Shown here in pieces: positions 44,361 to 54,835 of a DNA stretch of 64,000 nucleotides; position 1 is the stretch's first letter; each line of letters starts with the position of its first letter. This stretch comes from Phlyctochytrium arcticum (Eukaryota > Chytridiomycota > Chytridiomycetes > Chytridiales > Chytridiaceae): NCBI GenBank assembly GCA_025602905.1, contig JAHLKI010000003.1, forward strand, positions 744,001-808,000, written 5' to 3'. Both the position numbers and the translations under genes were made by a program. A model generated the notes under the pieces. The model saw only the letters and a list, made by a program, of their open reading frames with translations, was not told where the DNA came from and ran no database searches.

Positions 44361-46532
44361 GTTGGGTGAGGTTGGGGTGAGTGTCGTAGTGAAGATGTGT
44401 GTCAAGATTGGTGCGCGACCTCACCTCCAAAAACATTGATGCGGCCAGACCAAAAATCCTGCCAGGTGGCTGGCAAGACTCTTTGGGCGCGCCATCCGCA
44501 ACCCGCCGGTCCGGTAAATTGCTGGTTGAGTAAATTGTCGGTTTCAACCGCCCAAAAGTCTGCAAATTCCTGAAACAAAAATCGCTTATGAATATGCACT
44601 TTTTTGGCCTGCGCAATCTCAACCGCGCGGTGGAGTTACTAATTTGTTTTGTATCTGGGACAATGGCTGTTGATTTTGAAGATCTGGTTGTGGGCAGCCA
44701 TTGTGGATTTGACAAAAGCCAGTTTTGTGATACTGACAAAGATTGCCCCGGTTGCGTCTGGACAAAACGCGGTTTTGTAGCTCCCACAAAACTCAGTTGT
44801 CCTGACAGCAAAAAATCTGACGTCCAGCTTACAATAGATTATTTGGGTGTGTAGGTTCACAGATGTCGTTCAGCTAAACAGTTTTCTAAAAGAAACAACA
44901 ATGGCGTTCAATCACGAGCGACATAGCGTTCATTGGCATGTCCCTTTTGAGGTGAGTAGCAGCATCAATCTTCCAGGGAATATTGCGTTCTCTGACAGAT
45001 CTTGAATCAGGTTTTCCATGGCCGCACCAACTATGGATACTTTAATCCCACTAACACAAAGATGGACCAATATTTTACCGAGTATCAATTGGAAAACATC
45101 AATTGTGAAATGGATACACGACTGAGAAAGCGATCGGCACAAGATGTGAGACGCAGCATTCAGAAAAATCGTATCCAGAAGGGCTTCCGCCATTTTGCGA
45201 GCGAGTGGGATGGAAAAGGAAGCCGAAATCAAAGGAAAATCCCCAAGGGATATCCAGGGTTACGTTTTACAGGACTGGCAACACTTGTTGAAAAAAAAGG
45301 GGAGAGTAACAACTGGTCTATCAAATGGCGCTCCGTACCAAACGTTGGCCTTAATTGAGCGAGTAAAGAAAAGATTGGAGACAAAGCTGACCGACAATAC
45401 CACGAGCGTCTTTTTGCAAGGATACCAAAGCAAATAAAGAGTCATCAATCAGATCACTGTTGGAGGAAGTAGTGCGACCTGATGAGCTCTTTGATGTTGA
45501 ATGCATCCTTGCAAAGTGCTGGAATGAAGTTACTGGTGGTGAGTATCTGTCTGCGGTTTGAAGTCAACTTTCCCAGGAATATTGATATCTTTGTTTTTGT
45601 AGACTGGGAGTGTCTTGTTCTTTGGGAAGGCTGGGACCCCTCGTGGGCCAATTGGGAGCTGGTTGATAATGTCTTTGGTGGCCACCAACAACTCAACAGA
45701 CTGCCAGATGTTACCCTTATGGCAGAAGACAATATTGATGAGATTTTGTGGGACACACAATGGGGGTCAAATGAGCGATCTGGGGTAGGGGATCAACAAC
45801 GTGACTCTGATGACAATGAACATCCAAGATCCATGTTGGATACCCCCGGTGATATGTCTGAATAGAATGATGATTGGTGGGATGCAATTGATTATGACGC
45901 AACCCAAATCCAAACATCTACCATTGTTCAAAACGCAAACTTCGATATTCCCAGGAAGACTGACACAACCGCCACCTTCCCCCCCAAGTCGACACCTGCT
46001 GTTAGAGATGCTTTGGTATCCAAACTATTTAAAATTAGCAAGGGCACCTGACCAACCAAAATACCAAAGCCAAAAAAGAAAACAAAAATCAAGATTATTG
46101 CAGAACAGCCGCGTACCATCCGCATCCCAACAATTCAGGAATTGGCTCAAGGTTGGTCGACTGAAACCCCAGTCTGCACTGACACCTACACACCCAGATA
46201 ATCTATTGTCAGCTGGACATAAAATTTTTTGCTGTCAGGACAACTGAGTTTTGTGGGAGCTACAAAACCGCGTTTGTTCAGACAGCAACCGGGGCAATCT
46301 TTGTCAGTACCATGAAACTGGCTTTGTACAATCCACAATGGCTGCCCACAACCAGATCTTAAAAATCAACAGCCATTGTCCCAGATACAAAACAAATTCT
46401 TATGGTGCCAGCGTGCTGCTGATGAAGTATATTGTTAAAATGGTGCAAAATAAATACAAAAATGTGAAAGGAAAAACTGATCCAAATGCAATGAATATAT
46501 AATAGGGTTTAATACAACATTATTACGCCGTC

Positions 46533-47802
46533 TCACGCCTCATCATCTTCGTCAACACCACGCCCAACCAATTGATATGAAGTGACATTGTCCTCGCTGT
46601 CACAGGGAAGAATAGGGTCAACTCCGGCGGGCAAGTCCATGTCGTGGTACTCTTTGAGGTCATCCGTGTATGTCTGGTGCAGGAGCCGTTGCCTCCAGGT
46701 TAGTGACTGATAGGTAGCGGGGGAAACACGATTTGTACTTACGCGTTATAGAGGTCCACGGGCATACCGACGTATCCGGTCAACTCCATGGTAATCTTTC
46801 CCCAGTACCTCTTGCCTGCCCTGTCCGCGTGCGACATTGCGTTGGTGAGGGCGCGCTATGAGACAAAGACCAAAATGATCAGTTATGAGGAAAGATTCAG
46901 GACGCATGGGATTGTTCAACTTACCAAGACTGCCACGCGCGTTTGCTGGTCCTCTCGGACATCCTTCTCCTGCATTCCGTAGATAATGGACGTCAGGCGT
47001 CTCAGTTGTAAATGGGAAACTTGCGCGTTTGGCCCATTGGGGAGCAGGCGGCTCTTGAGAACACCCTTGTGCTGGGTAATCTCCCGACTGCACAAGTCAA
47101 TCACCTGCTTGCGGATGTTGGCATCTCTTTTGAGTTTTGTGCTGACTCCCAGCTCCTTCTCAAACATCTTGTCGGCCAGGCGCGTTGCCTCCTTGACATA
47201 CATTTGCTTGCGGCAGTTGAGGGTTACCTTGCGCGCATAGTTGCGGATGTTGACCTAATAACTGGTGGTTAGTATACAGGCACCTGCAGAGTCTACCATG
47301 CGGTCAACCAATCACTTACTTTCAGGGCCTCCGATGGTTCTCAAGCTCGCAGAAGGAGCTCTTCCAAGGAATCAAACCTTCGGGAGTACTGGATGTTCTG
47401 GTGGTGGATTCGGAGCAGCTGCTCCCCCAAGCCAGTATTTGCAAATTGCATACCGATTGTGGTCTCCGTGGGATCAGTCGTGAGCAGCTGCATGATCGCA
47501 GCTGTTTGGGAGGGACGAAGGGGGAATCCAAGCTCCGTGGAGGAAAGGGGGTGTCCGTAGTCTGAGAAGGGGTTGTGATCCACCCCTTCTGGGTCGGTGG
47601 GTGCGCGGGGATGGATGCGGAGAGGTGTAACAGGTGGACCGAGAGGGTCGGGATCCGGACCGGTTTCGGGACCCAAAACAAGCTGGTCGGCAGTAAGAAT
47701 GTTGGCCGGGCGAGAAGCGGTGCGCCGTTGTTTGGCCAATGCCATTAGAGTTTCGGCTGTGGCTGCCATGCCCTTGGCAGTTGGTTCTTCTTGTTCTGAC
47801 AT
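46533..47802 (-). CDS. Unknown second gene of the Plavaka-like element, copy B
   Basis: Better preserved copy of the gene at 39753-40986. It starts MSEQEEPTAKGMAATAETL at ATG 47802. Exons are separated by short introns, visible at about 47258-47303, 46858-46924 and 46688-46742. The frame has VTLNCRKQMYVKEATRLADK, KQVIDLCSREITQHKGVLKS, LLPNGPNAQVSHLQLRRLTS, IIYGMQEKDVREDQQTRVAV, then HADRAGKRYWGKITMELTGY, and a final exon ending DEDDEA. A TGA follows LLLRA at the end of exon 1, as in copy A. No known domain; likely a mobility-associated accessory protein by position. Confidence 0.6.
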
Positions 47803-47879
47803 ACTGTAGAAATACAGTAGATCAATGAATTCTGTTTCTGGACCCAATCACTGATGCGTACCAACAATGAAAAGCTGAT

Positions 47880-48260
47880 GTGATTAAAAAGTTGTTGCGA
47901 GTGGGTTATGACAAAGCTGACAATAGATACAAGTGATGCTGCTTAAGAAGGAATCTAACAAAGGCCAGGCCGGAATGATACAAGTGACGCTGCTCAAGAA
48001 GGAATCTAACAAATGGTCAGGCCGGATGATGGCAGCATGGGGGATACCTTGGAACGCCGCAACATCCTCCAGATGGTGTTCTGCAGCGGCTTAAAACTGG
48101 GCCCAGACTGCCCCAGAGATACCTGTACTTTAAAACGGTTCAAAGCTGGTCTCAACATGCTCCAAAGGATACCTCCAAGTTCCTCAATGGACACCAATAC
48201 TTTCGAAAACGGCTCAAGTCTAGCTCAACATGCTCCAAAAGGTACGGCTCAAAAGATGGC
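47880..48260. repeat. short direct repeats in copy B
   Basis: Counterpart of the repeats at 39230-39600: two units with AAGAAGGAATCTAACAAA (about 47945 and 47996) and units with CTCAACATGCTCCAAA (about 48150 and 48224). Confidence 0.5.
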
Positions 48261-49380
48261 GGGCGGAATTTATGCTTATGTAATCACTCAAGATGGCCAC
48301 AAACTAGATCCAGTCGGTCCATGCTCATCACCTCTGCCCAGGCTGTTCTTGGGGGGGTCGTTCATGTCTCTTTTTCACTGATCCGGAAGTAGGTTGACTT
48401 TCCGCCAAATTGGCTTCTGTGCGCTGCAAGGAAGCCCTTGCGTTTCCGTCCACGTTTGGCACCCAATGCTGGTGCGAGTTGTGGCGACAATCTGCCATCA
48501 ACACCATCCGAAGACTCTTCAACAATGGAATAGGCTGCCGACAATTGGGATGTATGGGATACCTGATAGATACTGCCGGTACCAGATGTCGGTATGCTGA
48601 ACGCATGTGACTGCGGGAGGATGATGTCCCGGGGCGCATGAAAACCTTAGGGGTCTGGTCTACTGACATGAGCTCCTTTTTGGCGTTTCAGTTCAGCAGC
48701 CTTCTTTTTGTCTTCTGCTTTTTTTCAATCGTTTTGCCGCCTTCCTCTCCTGCACTTCTTTCACTTTCCCTGTTGCTCCAGATGTTCTTGGCAGCATCTT
48801 GCATATCCGCTGGCTCGATCATGTGTGGGTAATGAGCTCTCACCCAGCCAGATGCCCCAGCAAACCGATTCAGAATATGCACAGACTCATCTTTCTGAGT
48901 CCAGATAGCACTTTTGCCCTGCCTATTATCAGCTATCTTCATTCCGCCACCAACAGCGGAACAATGGTGTTGGATGTTGGCAATGCCAATAATCTGCAAG
49001 GGTTGAATAAGCTCAAAAGCAGGTGCATCACGCAGAATCGGACAGCCCAAGTGTGACTCGTGGGTAAGCTCAAAACGTTGCACCAAGATCCAGTGCTGAA
49101 ATATGGTGACCAATGGTGCCCGCCACATGGTCACAATTGGTACTCCAATCCATCACTCACCAGTGGTCACCACTGGTGCGCCGCACCACCCAGCACCATA
49201 TGGTGGAGAATTTTGAGTGGAATTGGTGGTAATTGGTGGTGGACCACTGGACCGGCAATGCATACATACCGGTCTATTCTTCAGAAGCGACGCAGTGTAA
49301 ATTCTGTATGGGAAAAATTTATTGTGGGGAGAAATAAAAAAAAATGTGTATTGGAAACAATACTGGGAAAGAAAAAAAAG

Positions 49381-49475
49381 TGAGACGAGAGAGTCAAGCA
49401 AAGACGAGATGGAGACGACAGAAACAAGCAAAGACGAGAGTGAGACGAGAGAAACAAGCAAAGACGAGAGGATAA
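49381..49475. repeat. purine-rich minisatellite, unit about 33 bp
   Basis: About three diverged copies of GAGACGAGAGAAACAAGCAA followed by AGACGAGAGT. Non-coding end region of the nested element. Confidence 0.75.
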
Positions 49476-49800
49476 AAATGAAATCAGAAACAAAACATGA
49501 GCCTGCGCAAAGTGACAACCGATACTGCTCCACCATTGAAGGACGGGACTGAGGGTACTCAAGGCAAGCACGCACAGGGCAAGGGCGTATAATCATCTGC
49601 GTCGAGCTAGGCTGCGCCTGGATCATCCGAGAGGTTGTCGGGTTCATCTGTTTCAGAGTCACCCAACAACCCCCCCCCCAAGACAACGGTTGAGCTCAGG
49701 ACCAGGAGAAACAGAGGGCGTGCGGGATACCAAGCCCGACGCGCCTTCTGTTTCTTGACTGGGACCCCCCTGCTCCCCAGCATCATCGCCAGAACCTTCG

Positions 49801-50056
49801 CCATCCTCAGAAGGCGAAATGCTCTAGAGGCCGCCGTGCTTACGCTTTTTCCCCACAAATCGCGTCTCGTGGTAGTTGTTGGTGTCTTGCCTCAAAAAGT
49901 CTGTGGAGAAGTTTGGTGGGTAGACGAACCATCCTCAGAGGGCGAAATGCTCTAGAGGCCGCCGTGCTTACGCTTTTTCCCCACAAATCGCGTCTCGTGG
50001 TAGTTGTCGGCGTCTTGCCTCAAAAAGTCTGTGGAGAAGTTTGGTGGGTAGACGAA
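49801..50056. repeat. 128-bp tandem duplication
   Basis: Two nearly identical copies (49801-49928 and 49929-50056), differing at few positions. It doubles the end of the last exon of the minus-strand second gene. Confidence 0.9.
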
Positions 50057-51042
50057 CTTGCCGGCAGCAACATTTTTGAAAAATTTGCTTGTTTCTGTAA
50101 GGGGGCACTTGTTGGGATATTTTCGAAGCGACTTACGCTAAAAAAGGACATCAGCCAAACTTGTTTGAGTGCAGCTGAACGCGTGCTTGACTTACTAGCA
50201 GGGCGGCCCTCTCCAAATGATCGTTGTTGGTATGCTCCGTTTGGAAGTGTTGTGGGGTAAATTCGTTTAGTAGCAATTTGTGAATGGGTTCTTCTTTGGC
50301 AACCTCCTTACCTTGCAACTTCAGTGGACAGAGTTAGAACAATAGAATATTGAGAGAAAAAAAAACGCTGTCTTGATCATACCTTTCTTTTGAAAACAGA
50401 GTTGTTCTCAATTACCTTGGTTCGAACTCGGCTGATGAAAGAATCGTACATAGGAGTGCCCTCTCGAACGGGCTTCTTCTTGGCAGTGATGGCGAGGGCC
50501 GCTTCCAGCAATGGCTCGACACTGTAGCTCGGGGCAAGAGGATTGAGGACAACGCGGTGGGCGATGTCCACAGACTTCCCCTTCAAAGAAGAGGAGAGCT
50601 CCACCGGCCTGGCAGACATATACTGCCTGATTGTGGCCATGGAGGCTAGGATGGAATCCATCTTATCCTCCTGTCTATCCATCTTCTCAGACTGTCGGTC
50701 CATCTCCTCCACCAGTCTGTCCAGGCGGGCCTCTTGCGCCGCCATTCTAGCCGAATGATTTTCCACCTTGAACAATTTTTGTCAATATGTTTGGGTGGGT
50801 TCAAGCGAGGAAAGACTCACATGGACTGGAGCGGAAAATTGCGCCTGAACTGGCTGCTGTTCCCTTTGACAGGGCGGAGGCCGTTGAGTATGACGGGTGA
50901 GGGAGGAAGAGGAGCCTTGCGTTGGGGTCAAAGGCTGGGACCATGCTTGCGTCTGCCGGGCTTGCGTTTGGTCATTTTCAGTCCTGGTGGTTCTGGGGGT
51001 AGAACTTGACGCCTTTGATCGATTCTTTTTTGGGGGGGACAT
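49840..51042 (-). CDS. Second gene of the nested Plavaka-like element, unknown product
   Basis: Starts MSPPKKNRSKASSSTPRT at 51042. Exon 1 ends at about 50821; an intron of 54 nt follows. Exon 2 has a heptad-like coiled coil (LDRLVEEMDRQSEKMDRQED) and PMYDSFISRVRTKVIENNS, the kind of C-terminal helix seen in element-encoded accessory proteins. Further exons carry EVAKEEPIHKLLLNEFTPQH and FVYPPNFSTDFLRQDADNYH, ending KKRKHGGL. Splice sites GTATGA, GTAAGT and CAG or TTACAG are plausible. No domain name can be given. The tandem duplication lies around its end. Confidence 0.45.
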
Positions 51043-51911
51043 CTGGTGAACGACGTTTAAGAGACCTTGCTTAGAATATCTAACTGCAGGTAATGTTGCA
51101 AACGACAGACGTTTAATGCTATTTTATGGTAAATATGATATTACAGAGACGAGAGCCAAAGAGATGGAGAAAAGAAAACAAGAGTGTCGGGTTGATGCAA
51201 TGGAGAGAAAGAAACGAAAGTGTCAGATTGACATGATGATAGAGTGGAACAGATGAAGGTGAAGCTGCACTGAAGCAGGAAAGTCAGATCTAAAATACCC
51301 GTAGCTATAGCAACGATAAATAAAGTGTGGGTACTGCGCACCTTGGATCCGTTGCTCTCACCTCTACGGGGCTAAGCCCCAAACAGAGACAAATGTAAAC
51401 CAAACACCGATATCCTCTTTCTCAGAAGATATATGTTTCGATGGAAGTCTGCCAAAAATTAGCAGAGGTTCCATATACAGAATGCCCATTGGCACATGTG
51501 TCATACTTCATCCTTAAAAATTTGGGGTGGCATTGATTTTTTTGGGTAGGAAGAACTCTTGCCCCCCCGCAGTTCATACTGAGTTTGATCTCAGCTCAAT
51601 GCCCCTGGGCTGACCTGGGAAATCCCGAAGCAAACCCAACTGAATCCTACGGGTTTTGGTTTCTCTGCAGCCACAATCTCAAAGATGTAAGTAAGCTGCA
51701 CATCAATTCTGCTCAAAGTTTGAAAAACTCCCACAGACGGGCATTCCCGTGCCAAGAAAGAGAAACCAAGGTGGGAAACCTGTCTTGAAAAAATCCCTCA
51801 GATCGCACTGGAATAGCCCTCAGAATCGCACTGGAATAGTCCTCAGATCGCACTGGAATAAGCACTCAGATCGCAATGGAAGAAGCCCTCACTTGGCACT
51901 GATCCGACACA
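51043..51911. other. intergenic part of the nested element
   Basis: No gene recognised. Contains a CGGGGCTAAGCCCC hairpin (about 51366-51376) and a short tandem repeat of CAGATCGCACTGGAATA units (about 51800-51880, four diverged copies). Confidence 0.45.
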
Positions 51912-54835
51912 TTAGGCCACTACATCACGGATAGCATCCGCCAGTTGTCCGTCGCTGGCGTCCGCAGGAAGCCAATCTTCGGGAATGAATTTGGCAAAGC
52001 AAAATCTGTCTTCGTGGTCGACGGTATCAACTTTATTGGAGGCGACTTCCCGCTCCTTTCTGACAATGCCGATCGCTGCCCGTGCACAATTAGCCGTGGC
52101 ACAATAATGCTGAACATTGATTTGATTGCATCGCCAAAGTTTGATGCATCGGGGGGTGCGACCGTAGACACGCCGGATGATGGGGCAGCCGTAGAAATGC
52201 TCGTCCTGAACACGATCATACCTACAGACGTGCGCCGTGTTATCATCAATGTCCACTATATTCCCCACCCAGTTGTCCACTAGGCAGAAATACCCAATGT
52301 GCCATTTCCGGTTCCCCATGATTGACAGATCATCTTACCAACCGAGTCACTTGGCCAGCTCTCCCTGTCTGACCGTATTCAGGACATGATTGGATGCCTG
52401 CTGCACCGCGCCATCTTTGTCGACCCAAACCCCACCCGCGAGAATGTGCGCGAGAACGGCAGAGGACCCCATCCTACGCGCAATATCCAGTGATGCTGCA
52501 CGCCGGTTGCTAAAGATAGACGCTTCCCGAATCGGTTGATTGAATCTCTCAAAATGCTCTGACATAAAGAGACATGCCGGGCCAAAGCGATTGATGTGTT
52601 TGGCGAGATGGAGAAAAATATGAAACTTTTGTTCCTTGAAGAACTCGACGTCTGCGCGGACAGTGGCAATGAAGAAGTTGTTTGTTTGAAGGTGGTGCGG
52701 TTATGAATTGTTTGGCTGTAGACCAAAACATGCAATGCGGCAAGGGTATGCCACACATCCACCTACAAATCGTCCAAAAGGCCATGAAATAGGAATACTC
52801 CTACTTGCACAAGGCCTTTGAAGTCCGTTCCAGATAAAGAGTCATAATTATTGATGATGGATTTGACTTTGTTGACAGGAATGTTGACGTTTCTTTTCTC
52901 AACGGCATGAAGCCGGGCTGCCAGCTCCTTTTTGGAATCCGGCTCCAGCTCTTGCATCGTGGCCAGCGTGAGATATTTGGCAAATCCCAAGAGGAAGTTG
53001 TGGAGGAGCTCGGCTGGAGTGTCTTGATGGCCGTCAAACTCGGGCAGATCAAAAATGGATTTAGCCAGTTTTCAGCCGGGCCAAGAGCTTCAATCATGGC
53101 GTCCTTTGCTTGTTGCCCCAAATCTGACGCTTGTGCAACTTCGTCAATATAATGTTGTGCAAGCTTGCACTTGAGGCCATGTTTTTTTTGAACGTTTTTG
53201 ATTTTGGTTTTGGTCTTTGGCTCCAGTGCCAGCGCCATTTGCTGAAGCAATTGGGCACGGGTGCTCTCAGAGCCGCCCGTCCACTGCCGGGGTGTACTGA
53301 CTTGAAGAAAGGAGATCAGCCCCTCAGTATCAGATATCGGGGCAGCTTTCACGTCGCAATGCCGGCAGGGTTTCACGGCCTTTTGGATACCTATATGGCA
53401 GCCAAGGTCACTTTGCATGGGGTTGTCTCCTACGAAGCATATCACACCGCCGATGAGGAGAACTTCCTCTTTGGTGATCCCGTGGATGGCAGAGATGCCC
53501 TTGGCCAGTCCGTTATTGATATTGTCGATGACGGCCCGTACCATTTGCAATGCGGAACAGGTATTGCTGGTGCAAATAAACATTATGTTGCAGTCTCGCT
53601 GCTGCTGCTCCCGAAGGAGGCCGGCCAGTGTTGCCAAAAAGCTTTCGTGCTTGTTCCATTTTTTACCTCGGTTACCCGAGGTATCATTGGCATAGAGGAC
53701 GATTGGCACGACTAGAACTTCACGTCCAGCTGCTGTCGCGCGCATAGGATGTTGAGCGTTGTGGATGGGCCTGTAAGTAGGATCGTCAGGAGAGGCGATG
53801 CAGTCGGTAATTTGGAAAGAAGGAGGGTACAATCTCAAACCCAAAGTAGCTTCGCTCGCCTGTCACTCCATCATCGTAAAACCGTTAAGCAGGATAAGGC
53901 AGTTCTCCTCAAAGAGACAGGCAATTTCAGTAATGAAAAAGTCTCCATGGTCAGTGCGGACCATGGGAGCTTGGAAAACAGGCGAACTTTGCCATTTCTT
54001 AGCATGGTAAAATTGGGAGGGGGACAAAACGTGGTAGCAAGGGTAGAAGTGGAGGTTTTTCACGACCAGAGGATTGCCGACTGCCAGACGGATGCTGTTG
54101 CTGATACTGTTCATGTAGAAAACGTCGCCTAGTACAGTCTCACATTTCTTTTTGGATAAACCGACGACCTTTTGCAGACGAATGAGCTCCATGTTGAGTT
54201 GACAATACAGTAGGTGGGGAGAGGCTCGGCATCCAGGATCTTGATGGCAGCGCGTATGAGTTGCGAGAAATGTGCCCTCGAAGGCGCAATCAGAGACTGG
54301 CAGCGCTGAGATGTGCCTTTGACAAAAAGGGGAATACCGCTGTGTTTTCGCTGTTGGATTCGGTGATGGGTTCTCTGGTGGGTTCTCTATCCCCGTCAGT
54401 GGACTCATCGCTACTGGAGTCAGAGGACAAATATCCCATGAACGAAGCTGGTCTTCTGTCACTGTCGCTCCCTCTGCCAATGATTGAATCAGCACCATCC
54501 GAGCTTGCAATATCAATGTCGTCCATGTTGTTGTCTGTCCAATTCGCGGCAGGGAGATCATTGTTGGAGGGCGACCTGGAGGACAAAGTTGAGATATCCA
54601 TAGGTTCAGGATTGGAAGGGGCAGGTGCAGAACTCGGAGGTTGCTGATTGAGGATTGGGAATCTGATCTCATAATCTTCAATCATGTCATGGTGCCTCAC
54701 ACCACCTGAATGGACTCTAGTATGGTATCCAGGCAAAGGACGACGCACTTTCGCATTACACATTTTGCACCAACGGTTTCCATCGTCTCTTGTCTCGTAT
54801 TGCGACTCATCGATCAAGTTGGTTTCGTCGGCCAT
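51912..54835 (-). pseudogene. Plavaka-like transposase of the nested element
   Basis: Starts MADETNLIDESQYETRDDGN at ATG 54835 with a C2H2-like finger (WCKMCNAKVRR...YHTRVHSGGVRHH) and a Ser/Asp-rich acidic region. The conserved central part reads VPIVLYANDTSGNRGKKWNK (about 53690), the hallmark of the group. It is followed by VLLIGGVICFVGDNPMQSDL and HIGIQKAVKPCRHCDVKAAP. The C-terminal part (to 51912) has HIGYFCLVDNWVGNIVDIDD and a Cys-rich segment. Several frame changes (about 54290, 53000-52800, 52350) suggest introns plus decay. It is a different subfamily from copies A and B (ANDTSGN rather than CDNASGN). Confidence 0.7.

Larger units (their letters stand above)
41135..44635. mobile_element. 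Harbinger (PIF) transposon nested in copy A
   Basis: A 3501-bp element bounded by TTA (41132-41134 and 44636-44638). Termini are partly diverged: CTGGAATTTGAACCGCGCAG on the left and CTCCACCGCGCGGTTGAG (mirror) on the right, sharing the CCGCGC(A/G)GTTGAGAT core. It holds a SANT-like accessory gene (plus, 41740-43070) and a transposase gene (minus, 43182-44360), convergent. It lies in the 3' non-coding tail of copy A. Confidence 0.82.
34741..44853 (+). mobile_element. Plavaka-like transposon, copy A
   Basis: Element with short inverted termini TACACACCCAAA (34741) and mirror TTTGGGTGTGTA (ending 44853). It is 10.1 kb, or about 6.6 kb without the nested Harbinger element (41135-44635 plus TTA). 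It carries a transposase gene (35214-39123) and a second, unknown gene (39753-40986). The 3' tail (44639-44853) matches the tail of copy B in inverse orientation. No target duplication is evident at either end. Compare copy B, 46187-58888. Confidence 0.75.

Noticed and set aside
39957..47483. Matching ORFs with GGGFGAAAPPSQYLQIAYRL on the non-coding strand in both copies
   Set aside because: They are antisense shadows of the conserved second gene; the similarity comes from the duplication.
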